A stretch of DNA of 64,000 nucleotides. Origin: Microbulbifer sp. YPW16 (lineage in GTDB: Bacteria > Pseudomonadota > Gammaproteobacteria > Pseudomonadales > Cellvibrionaceae). The position numbers were made by a program, and so were the translations under genes. The DNA is taken from positions 3,304,001-3,368,000 of the forward strand of contig NZ_CP089928.1 of the NCBI RefSeq assembly GCF_021290385.1. The letters are read 5' to 3'. Positions 9,428 to 15,914 of the stretch are shown here, piece after piece. A model generated the notes under the pieces. It was not told the origin of the DNA. It ran no database searches and was given only the letters and a program-made list of their open reading frames with translations. Position 1 is the first letter of the stretch. Every line of letters begins with the position of its first letter.

Positions 9428-9453
9428 GGGCCGCCGACAGGCGGCCCTTTTTT
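9428..9453 (+). terminator. Terminator after first tRNA-Lys
   Basis: A perfect GGGCCGCC / GGCGGCCC stem (9428-9435 and 9440-9447) with a GACA loop and six T residues. It separates the two tRNA-Lys genes, so each is its own transcription unit. Confidence 0.88.
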
Positions 9454-9502
9454 ATTGCCCTTCGAGCACGCCATCCACGGCAGCCGGCGCGGCGATAAAG
9501 AT

Positions 9503-9530
9503 TTGTTTTTTTGCAACAGATCAGTAAGAT
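9503..9530 (+). promoter_or_regulatory. Promoter of second tRNA-Lys
   Basis: TTGTTT (9503-9508), a 16 nt spacer and TAAGAT (9525-9530), embedded in the 18-mer shared with the first tRNA-Lys promoter. The surrounding sequence differs, so the shared part marks the conserved promoter core. Confidence 0.65.
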
Positions 9531-9544
9531 ACGCACCACTTTCG

Positions 9545-9620
9545 GGGTCGTTAGCTCAGTTGGTAGAGCAGTTGGCTTTTAACCAATTGGTCGCTGGTTC
9601 GAATCCAGCACGACCCACCA
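9545..9620 (+). tRNA. tRNA-Lys(UUU), second copy
   Basis: Identical over 76 nt to the gene at 9343, including the CCA end and anticodon TTT. Its last 20 bases, with the following T, are repeated at 9775-9794. Confidence 0.98.
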
Positions 9621-9627
9621 TACAAAA

Positions 9628-9650
9628 GCGGCACCCCGACGGGGTGCCGC
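9628..9650 (+). terminator. Hairpin after second tRNA-Lys
   Basis: A perfect 10 bp stem GCGGCACCCC / GGGGTGCCGC with a GAC loop. It is followed by GTTGTTGG rather than a clean T-run, so termination may be partial. Confidence 0.6.
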
Positions 9651-9656
9651 GTTGTT

Positions 9657-9774
9657 GGTTCTGCTGGATGAGAACTCCGGTTCGACTGGCGCGCGCGAAG
9701 GGGCGCCAGCAACGAGGAGCGCAGCGACGAAGCCCGCAAGGCGGGCCGTTAAGGCCTTTGAGGCCGCAACGGTT
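9657..9774 (+). other. Hairpin-rich block of unknown nature between tRNA-Lys and its 3' fragment
   Basis: Four successive stems can be read by eye. They are GTTCT/AGAAC (9658-9675), CTGGCGC/GCGCCAG (9686-9709), GCCCGC-AAG-GCGGGC (9732-9746), and CGTT/AACG with an inner GGCC/GGCC (9747-9771). No credible reading frame lies here. It sits where the body of a third tRNA gene would be and runs directly into the tRNA 3' fragment. It may be a repeat element, a structured RNA or an insertion scar; I do not recognise it. Confidence 0.5.
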
Positions 9775-9794
9775 AATCCAGCACGACCCACCAT
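9775..9794 (+). pseudogene. 3' end fragment of tRNA-Lys (att-like repeat)
   Basis: AATCCAGCACGACCCACCAT is an exact 20 nt copy of the end of both tRNA-Lys genes (9400-9419, 9602-9621), covering the T-stem 3' strand, acceptor strand and CCA. The 5' half of a tRNA is absent. It is either a degenerated third gene or the direct repeat left by an element that integrated at tRNA-Lys. Confidence 0.8.
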
Positions 9795-9803
9795 CTTGAC
9801 AGG

Positions 9804-9826
9804 GGGCTGCCGCACGGCGGCCCTTT
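9804..9826 (+). terminator. Terminator-like hairpin after tRNA fragment
   Basis: GGGCTGCCG and CGGCGGCCC pair over 9 bp with one G-T wobble and a two-base loop, followed by TTTG. It resembles the terminator of the first tRNA-Lys, suggesting that the fragment once ended a third tRNA transcription unit. Confidence 0.5.
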
Positions 9827-9920
9827 GTGTATCTGCCCCCCCTTGCCCCGGCCGGGCTGGACGCGGCGCAGGATACGTTAAAATGGACTTGCGCGGTCGG
9901 AAGGCCCGGTCGCGGACCGC

Positions 9921-9926
9921 TATAAT
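9921..9926 (+). promoter_or_regulatory. -10 element upstream of nadA
   Basis: A consensus TATAAT lies 30 nt before the nadA start codon. No good -35 hexamer is found at 16-18 nt upstream (CGGAAG is the base-paired position), so the promoter may depend on an activator or be weak. Confidence 0.5.
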
Positions 9927-9955
9927 GCGCGGTTTATCGCCGCTCGAAGGTGTCT

Positions 9956-11014
9956 ATGAGTCAGAAACCCCTCTCCACCCAGACTATCGATTCCCGTTCC
10001 GTGGTGCAGGCGCACCTGGCCGAACCGGCTGTGCACCAGTACAGCGAGGAGGAGCTGGAGTTGTGGCGCGAGCGCATCAAGCGCCTGCTGAAGGAGCAGA
10101 ATGCCGTGCTGGTGGCGCATTACTACACTGATCCGCTGATCCAGGCCCTGGCGGAAGAGACCGGTGGCTGTGTCTCCGATTCACTGGAAATGGCCCGGTT
10201 CGGCGCCGAGCACCAGGCGGATACGCTGATCGTCGCCGGGGTAAAGTTCATGGGGGAAACGGCCAAGATCCTCACGCCCAACAAGCGGGTGCTGATGCCG
10301 ACCCTGGAGGCCACCTGCTCGCTCGACCTGGGCTGCCCGCCAGAAGAATTCTCCGCATTCTGTGATGCCCACCCCGACCGGACCGTGGTGGTCTATGCCA
10401 ATACCTCCGCTGCCGTGAAGGCCCGCGCGGACTGGGTGGTGACTTCCAGTATCGCCCTGGATGTGGTCGAGCACCTGGACGAGCAGGGCGAGAAGATCCT
10501 GTGGGCCCCGGACAAGCACCTGGGCAGTTACGTCCAGCGCGAGACCGGTGCCGATGTCCTGTTGTGGAATGGCTCCTGTATCGTGCACGAGGAGTTCAAG
10601 GCCAAGGGTGTGGCCGACCTGAAAGCACTGTACCCCGACGCGGTAGTGCTGGTGCACCCGGAATCACCCGCGGCAGTGGTGGAGCTGGCAGATGTGGTGG
10701 GCTCCACCTCACAGATCATCAACGCGGCCAGGACCCGCCCCGAGAAGCGTTTTATCGTCGCCACCGACCAGGGCATTTTCTACAAGATGCAGAAAGAGTG
10801 CCCGGGCAAGGAGCTGATCGTGGCTCCCACTGCGGGTGCTGGCGCCACCTGCCGCAGCTGCGCCAATTGCCCGTGGATGGCGATGAATTCGCTGGAAAAC
10901 CTGTGCGGGGTGCTGGAGCGTGGCGATAACGAGATCCTGGTGGATCCCGAGCTGGGCAAGCGCGCGATGAAACCCCTGCAGCGCATGCTGGATTTCCGCA
11001 AACCCCTCGACTGA
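9956..11014 (+). CDS. nadA: Quinolinate synthase NadA
   Basis: NadA condenses iminoaspartate with dihydroxyacetone phosphate to quinolinate in NAD synthesis and carries a [4Fe-4S] cluster. The 352-residue product has [19 protein letters not shown] near the start, a Cys in [11 protein letters not shown], another in [11 protein letters not shown] and the C-terminal [14 protein letters not shown] at 9947-9950 supports the ATG at 9956 over the GTG at 9950. NadB and NadC are not in the window. Confidence 0.96.
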   Translation: MSQKPLSTQTIDSRSVVQAHLAEPAVHQYSEEELELWRERIKRLLKEQNAVLVAHYYTDPLIQALAEETGGCVSDSLEMARFGAEHQADTLIVAGVKFMGETAKILTPNKRVLMPTLEATCSLDLGCPPEEFSAFCDAHPDRTVVVYANTSAAVKARADWVVTSSIALDVVEHLDEQGEKILWAPDKHLGSYVQRETGADVLLWNGSCIVHEEFKAKGVADLKALYPDAVVLVHPESPAAVVELADVVGSTSQIINAARTRPEKRFIVATDQGIFYKMQKECPGKELIVAPTAGAGATCRSCANCPWMAMNSLENLCGVLERGDNEILVDPELGKRAMKPLQRMLDFRKPLD

Positions 11015-11025
11015 GCCCGTCTCCT

Positions 11026-11050
11026 GGCACGGGGCAATCCCGTGCCTTAT
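11026..11050 (+). terminator. Terminator after nadA
   Basis: GGCACGGG (11026-11033) pairs with CCCGTGCC (11039-11046) around a five-base loop and is followed by TTAT. The stem is strong and the T-tract weak. Confidence 0.55.
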
Positions 11051-11146
11051 CTGGCCCCGGCCTGTGCCCCCTGTAATCGATGGACTCCGATAGGTGCCTG
11101 CCTGTGCCACATCAGCGCAGGGGATGAAGATGCGCGGATACAATGC

Positions 11147-11234
11147 GGGGCGCACACAAGGTGCGCCCCTACGGGATCTGGGGCCGGGTGGGGCGATAAA
11201 ACAAGTCTGACAGGGGCGCACCTTGTGTGCGCCC
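11147..11234. repeat. Inverted pair of REP-like palindromes
   Basis: Two hairpins face each other. GGGGCGCAC-ACAAG-GTGCGCCCC (11147-11169) is the reverse complement of the unit GGGCGCAC-CTTGT-GTGCGCCC at 11214-11234. A 44 nt spacer separates them. The arrangement is that of a REPIN between the convergent nadA and bepA genes. The rest of the 11015-11287 gap holds no gene I can support. Confidence 0.75.
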
Positions 11235-11287
11235 GGAAGGTCTATCTGCGCCGCGCGCCCTGCCGAAGCAGCGGAGAGAGGCGGGCC

Positions 11288-12817
11288 CTAGAGTTCCTTG
11301 GCTTTCTGCTGCATGCCCACCACATCCTTGAAGCGCTGCTCCAGGATCGCGTGGGTCTGGTAGTTGTTCTTGGCCAGGCGCATGCCGTGGCGGAGGTGCT
11401 GCAGTGCCTTGTCGAAAACGCCATTGAGGATGTAGTACTCGGCGCGCGCCTCGTGCACGCCGACGATATCCCCGGCAAGGCCGTGGGTTTCCGCCAGCAG
11501 GTACCAGACTGACGGGTCCTTCTTGCGGGTGCGGCTGTGCTTCTCGAGGATCCGCTCGGCCGCCAGGTAGTTGCCGGCCTTGAAGTGTGCGTTGGCCAGG
11601 CCCATGGTCAGGGCGTGGTCACCGGGGTTGCGCCGCAGGGCGCTCTCCAGTCGGCGGGTGGCACTATCGTAGGCCTGGCGGGCCATATCGATATCGGCCC
11701 GGGCGAGAACGAACGCCGCCTTGTCCGGCTCCCGGTCCAGCAGCGGTTGCAGGGTCTCGAGGGCGTTGTCCGGCTTGCCTGCGGCAGTCTGGGCCAGTGC
11801 CAGGCCGTAGCGTGCGGCGTCCTCGTTGTCGTTGATACCGCGCAGTTCCGCCTGGAAGCGCTTCACCGCCTGTTGCGGTGTGGGCTCGGCGGCCACGCGG
11901 ATGCGGGCGCGCATCAGGTGGTATTCGCGGCTGTCACCGCTGCGCACATCCGGCATGCGACTGGCGCGCAACTTGGCGTCGGCGATCCGCTTTTCCGTGA
12001 CCGGGTGGGTGAGCAGGAATTCGGGTGGGCGGCGGTAGTAACGGGTGGCCTTGAGCATCTGCTCGAACATTTCCCCGGCCGCTTCGGGGTCCATACCCGC
12101 CTTGGCCAGGGTCTCGATGCCCACACGGTCCGCTTCCTGTTCATTCTGGCGTGAGAAGCGCAGCTGGCTGTCCAGTGCGGCCGCCTGGGTGGCGGTCATG
12201 GCAGCCAGGCCGGCATCGCCACCGGCGGTGGCTGCGAGTACCAGCGCGCCCAGCATTCCGGCGAGGGTGGGCAGCGTACTGTTGCGCTTGGCCTCGAGTG
12301 TACGGGCATAGTGGCGCTGGCTCAGGTGGGCAAGCTCGTGCGCCAGCACCGAGGCGAACTGGTCTTCGTTTTCTGCGAACAGGAACAGGCCGGTATGCAC
12401 GCCGACCACGCCGCCCGGAACTGCAAAGGCATTCATGGTCTCGTTTCTGACTACTACCACGTCCAGCGACTTGTCTTCCAGGGGGGCATGCTCTGCCAGG
12501 CCCTGCAGCGTATTTTCCACATACTGCTGCAGGAGTGCGTCATTGGAGGTGCGGACCTGACTGCGGAACATGCGCAGCCACATTTGCCCGAGCTCCTTCT
12601 CCCGCCCCCGTGATACCACCCCGCTGCTGGCATCGCCCAGCTGGGGCAGGCGGATCTGGTCGTCCTGTGCGGTGGCGGCCAGCGGCGCGCTACCCAGCAC
12701 GAGACCCAGGCCCAGCGGTGCCGCCAGGGCGCACAGGCGCTGCCACAGCGAGCGCGGCCTGGCCCGGTGTTGGCATGGCGGTCGGGATCGATACTGGGGG
12801 AGGGAGAACTCGGTCAT
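11288..12817 (-). CDS. bepA: M48 metalloprotease BepA-like, with TPR domain
   Basis: BepA is a periplasmic protease and chaperone that works on outer-membrane assembly, notably LptD and BAM substrates. The 509-residue product has a signal peptide (LGLGLVLGSAPLAATAQDD), the zinc motif HELAH (about 160-164) with a downstream Glu in EQEADRVGIE, and C-terminal TPR repeats (from about residue 340). The frame is open to 12928, but the ATG at 12817 gives a normal leader. The ribosome site there is weak, so the start is uncertain. It is divergent from the tusA-like gene. Confidence 0.88.
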   Translation of the reverse strand: MTEFSLPQYRSRPPCQHRARPRSLWQRLCALAAPLGLGLVLGSAPLAATAQDDQIRLPQLGDASSGVVSRGREKELGQMWLRMFRSQVRTSNDALLQQYVENTLQGLAEHAPLEDKSLDVVVVRNETMNAFAVPGGVVGVHTGLFLFAENEDQFASVLAHELAHLSQRHYARTLEAKRNSTLPTLAGMLGALVLAATAGGDAGLAAMTATQAAALDSQLRFSRQNEQEADRVGIETLAKAGMDPEAAGEMFEQMLKATRYYRRPPEFLLTHPVTEKRIADAKLRASRMPDVRSGDSREYHLMRARIRVAAEPTPQQAVKRFQAELRGINDNEDAARYGLALAQTAAGKPDNALETLQPLLDREPDKAAFVLARADIDMARQAYDSATRRLESALRRNPGDHALTMGLANAHFKAGNYLAAERILEKHSRTRKKDPSVWYLLAETHGLAGDIVGVHEARAEYYILNGVFDKALQHLRHGMRLAKNNYQTHAILEQRFKDVVGMQQKAKEL

Positions 12818-13054
12818 GGATGAATACTGCCCGCTTGATTGCGCCTCATACTGGTCCAACTCTATACGTAACTTGGTTGAACTGTCGAGGTTTTGACCAG
12901 TCAGACGACGAATGGTTCTCGTTTCCACTATAAATGACCGATGGGTTATTCACAGACTGCAGGGTCCAGCGTCCGGCGGGGGTGATCGCGCACGGATTTC
13001 GGCAGCTAAACCGCGTTATACTGCGCCCCGCTGAAATTGGTGGCCAGAGAGCAG

Positions 13055-13348
13055 ATGAGCACAGACCGCGCGCGGGACAATGCCCTGCAGGGCGAGCCGG
13101 CAGTGACCGTGGATGCCCGCGGTCTGCCGTGTCCGCAGCCCTTGCTGGCCATGCGCCGGGCCCTGCGGGAGCAGCCGGCGGGCACGCTGTTGTGCGTGCT
13201 GGCGACAGATCCCGGCTCCTGGCGCGATTTCCACAGTTTTGCCGAGCTGAGCGGTCGCCCTCTCCTGAAAGCCGAGCGCGGGCATGGGGAGTTCCATTAC
13301 TGGCTGCGGGCCGGTGCGCTGGGCCACGGGGAGCCGAACGCTGACTGA
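13055..13348 (+). CDS. TusA/SirA-family sulfurtransferase-like protein
   Basis: This is a small (97 residue) protein with the TusA-fold signature DARGLPCPQPLLAMRRAL, where Cys26 in CPxP is the persulfide-carrying residue. TusA proteins relay sulfur to tRNA thiolation and molybdenum cofactor enzymes. This copy is the one found next to perM and bepA in pseudomonads, and its partner is unknown. AGAGAG just before 13055 supports the ATG; in-frame TTG and GTG codons lie slightly upstream. Confidence 0.85.
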   Translation: MSTDRARDNALQGEPAVTVDARGLPCPQPLLAMRRALREQPAGTLLCVLATDPGSWRDFHSFAELSGRPLLKAERGHGEFHYWLRAGALGHGEPNAD

Positions 13349-13357
13349 AGAGATTCT

Positions 13358-14470
13358 ATGCTGACCATCGTACGCAATTGGGTAAACCGCTATTTCAGCC
13401 AGGAGGAAGTGGTCCTGCTGGTTTTGCTGCTCCTGGGCGCCCTGGTCCTGCTGGCGACCCTGGGCCAGGTGCTGGCACCGGTGCTGGCGGCGCTGATCAT
13501 CGCTTTCCTGATGCAGGGCATGGTGCAGCGTCTCAAGTCGTGGGGCGCACCCCACTGGGCGGCGGTGACTACCGCCTGTACGGTGCTGGTGGGAATCATC
13601 GCGGCGCTGGGGTTTATCGTCCTGCCGATTATCTGGCGCCAGCTGGTGCGCCTGTTTGCCGAGCTGCCCAATATGGTGGAGCAGGGACAGCAGCTATTGC
13701 TGCTGTTGCCGGAGCGTTTTCCCACCCTGGTATCTGCAGCGCAGATCCAGGAGGTCTTCAATACGCTTGGCAGTGAGCTGGGCACCCTTGGCCAGACCCT
13801 GCTGACCTTCTCCATCGCCAACCTGCCGATTCTTGCCGGTATCCTGATCTACGCGGTGGTGGTGCCGATCCTGGTGTTCTTTTTCCTCAAGGACTCCGAT
13901 CGGCTGGTCAACTGGTGCGCCTCATTCCTGCCCAGTCGCCGGCCGATGTTGCGCCAGATCTGGTACGAGATGAATGAGCAGGTGGCCAACTATGTCCGCG
14001 GCAAGGTGATCGAGATCGGTATTGTTGCCGTGGTCAGCTATATCGCCTTCCTGATCCTGGGGGTCAACTATGCGCTGTTGCTGGCAGTGGCCGTGGGCCT
14101 GAGTGTACTGATCCCATACATCGGTGCCGCAGTGGTCACCATCCCGGTGGCGGCGATCGGCCTGTTCCAGTGGGGGCTCAGTAGCGAGTTCCTCTACCTC
14201 ATGCTGGCTTACGGCATTATCCAGTTACTGGATGGCAACGTGCTGGTGCCCCTGCTTTTTTCCGAGGCGGTCAACCTGCACCCGGTGGCCATTATCATGG
14301 CGGTGCTGGTATTCGGTGGTATCTGGGGTTTCTGGGGTGTTTTCTTTGCCATCCCGCTCGCGACCCTGGCCAAGGCGATTATGAATGCCTGGCCCACTTC
14401 GGAACACCAGGCCGAGTGGCAGGCGAGGGAAGAGGCTGAAGAGGAAGAGACTGCCGACACCACGAATTAA
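13358..14470 (+). CDS. AI-2E family transporter (PerM-like permease)
   Basis: A 370-residue inner-membrane protein with about eight hydrophobic segments (for example VVLLVLLLLGALVLLATLGQVL near residue 20 and ILAGILIYAVVVPILVFFFL near 160). It carries the family motif VLIPYIGAAVVTIPVA and the late FGGIWGFWGVFFAIPLATLAKA. Family members have been linked to AI-2 export or Na+/H+ exchange; substrate cannot be told here. The acidic C-terminus is soluble. It begins nine bases after the tusA-like gene. Confidence 0.88.
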   Translation: MLTIVRNWVNRYFSQEEVVLLVLLLLGALVLLATLGQVLAPVLAALIIAFLMQGMVQRLKSWGAPHWAAVTTACTVLVGIIAALGFIVLPIIWRQLVRLFAELPNMVEQGQQLLLLLPERFPTLVSAAQIQEVFNTLGSELGTLGQTLLTFSIANLPILAGILIYAVVVPILVFFFLKDSDRLVNWCASFLPSRRPMLRQIWYEMNEQVANYVRGKVIEIGIVAVVSYIAFLILGVNYALLLAVAVGLSVLIPYIGAAVVTIPVAAIGLFQWGLSSEFLYLMLAYGIIQLLDGNVLVPLLFSEAVNLHPVAIIMAVLVFGGIWGFWGVFFAIPLATLAKAIMNAWPTSEHQAEWQAREEAEEEETADTTN

Positions 14471-14534
14471 CCCTATGTTTAGCAGGGAGTTACGGGCCGG
14501 TTCGCTCTCTATCATTCAAATCAGGAAGAAGGTC

Positions 14535-14570
14535 CCGCGCACAGGGGAGCTGTGCGCGGCGCGGACTTTT
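14535..14570 (+). terminator. Hairpin between perM-like gene and purC
   Basis: A perfect 10 bp stem CCGCGCACAG / CTGTGCGCGG with a GGGAG loop, then seven bases and TTTT. A possible purC -10 element, TAGAAT, is at 14573-14578. The hairpin could end the upstream transcript or act as an operator-like structure. Confidence 0.5.
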
Positions 14571-14624
14571 GTTAGAATCCCGCGCTTTATTTTTGCCCAC
14601 CCGCACAGGTAATAGGAAAGATCC

Positions 14625-15728
14625 ATGAGCCTTGCTGATAAAGTACTGGCGGTCAATGATGATCTGCCGATCCGCACCGACAAACCCATCCACAGCGGCA
14701 AGGTCCGCTCGGTTTACTGGCTGACTGAAGAGGACAGCCGCCGCCTGATCGAGGAGAAAGGCTACCCGGTAGCCCCGGATGCTCCGCTGGCGGTCATGGT
14801 GATCTCCGACCGTATCTCCGCCTTCGACTGCATCTGGAAAGGAGAGGGTGGCATGCGCGGTGTGCCGGGCAAGGGTGCGGCGCTGAACGCGATTTCCAAC
14901 CACTGGTTCCGGTTGTTCCGCGAGAACGGCCTGGCAGACAGCCATATCCTGGATATCCCGCATCCGCTGGTGTGGATCGTGCAAAAGGCGCGCCCGGTCA
15001 TGATCGAGGCCATCGCCCGGCAGTACATCACCGGTTCCATGTGGCGTGCCTACGCCAAGGGCGAGCGTGAGTTCTGTGGTATCGAAATTCCGGATGGCCT
15101 GCAGAAGGACCAGAAACTGCCGGAGCTGTTGATCACCCCGTCCACCAAGGGCGTGCTCAAGGGCATTCCGGGGGTACCGGAAGCGGACGATGTGAACATC
15201 ACCCGCAAGAATATCGAGGACAATGTCGAGGCATTCAATTTCCGCAGCGAAGAGGATATCGACCTCTACGAGAAACTGCTGAAAGAAGGCTTTGACATGA
15301 TCTCTGCCGAGCTGGCCAAGCTCGACCAGATCTTTGTCGACACCAAGTTCGAGTTCGGTTACGTGACCGATGCCGACGGCAAGGAAAAACTGATCTACAT
15401 GGACGAGGTGGGCACGCCCGATTCCTCGCGCATCTGGGACGGTGAGCAGTATCGCCAGGGCAAGATCGTCGAGAACTCCAAGGAGGGCTTCCGCCAGGCC
15501 CTGCTGGATTACTTCCCGGACCCGGATATCCTGCTGAACAAGGAGCGCATGGACGAGCGCCAGGCGCTGGCTCGTGACAACGAGCTGCCGGAGTCCATGC
15601 TGATGGATGTGTCTGCCACCTACGTGGGAATTGCCGAGAAAATCATCGGCAAGAAGCTGGAGCTGTCCGACAATCCGCGGGCGGAGCTGATCGATATCCT
15701 CCGCGACCAGTACGGCCTGGTCGACTGA
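14625..15728 (+). CDS. purC: Phosphoribosylaminoimidazole-succinocarboxamide synthase
   Basis: PurC joins CAIR and aspartate with ATP to make SAICAR in purine synthesis. The 367-residue product has [11 protein letters not shown] (ATP loop), [15 protein letters not shown], and the substrate-binding [20 protein letters not shown]. This is the longer form of the enzyme, not the compact form of about 240 residues. It follows perM here instead of closing a dapA-bamC cluster. Confidence 0.95.
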   Translation: MSLADKVLAVNDDLPIRTDKPIHSGKVRSVYWLTEEDSRRLIEEKGYPVAPDAPLAVMVISDRISAFDCIWKGEGGMRGVPGKGAALNAISNHWFRLFRENGLADSHILDIPHPLVWIVQKARPVMIEAIARQYITGSMWRAYAKGEREFCGIEIPDGLQKDQKLPELLITPSTKGVLKGIPGVPEADDVNITRKNIEDNVEAFNFRSEEDIDLYEKLLKEGFDMISAELAKLDQIFVDTKFEFGYVTDADGKEKLIYMDEVGTPDSSRIWDGEQYRQGKIVENSKEGFRQALLDYFPDPDILLNKERMDERQALARDNELPESMLMDVSATYVGIAEKIIGKKLELSDNPRAELIDILRDQYGLVD

Positions 15729-15750
15729 GCCGAAAGGATCCTGGCAGTAA

Positions 15751-15777
15751 AAAACCGGCGCTTGCGCCGGTTTTTTT
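15751..15777 (+). terminator. Terminator after purC
   Basis: AAAACCGGCGC-TT-GCGCCGGTTTTTTT is a strong stem flanked by an A-run and seven T residues, a textbook intrinsic terminator. Confidence 0.93.
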
Positions 15778-15914
15778 ATGGCGGGAATCACGTAACTTGC
15801 CGCCTGCCACAATTCGCCATAATTCTCCCCCTCTCCGCCATATGGCGGCCCCCTGATTGCCCGGTTGCCCCGTTGTAATGACCTCCATAGAGAAAATGAA
15901 ATGGAGGGATGGCC

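Noticed and set aside
9455..9799. An open frame running through the second tRNA-Lys
   Set aside because: It translates the tRNA, its terminator and the hairpin block; tRNA-derived phrases such as LAQLVEQ and AGSNPARPT show that it is spurious.
11042..11512. An open frame over the REP pair and bepA end
   Set aside because: It crosses the inverted palindromes and the antisense of bepA without any domain.
14490..15812. A 440-codon reverse frame
   Set aside because: It is the antisense shadow of purC; the forward product is a complete, well-matched enzyme.
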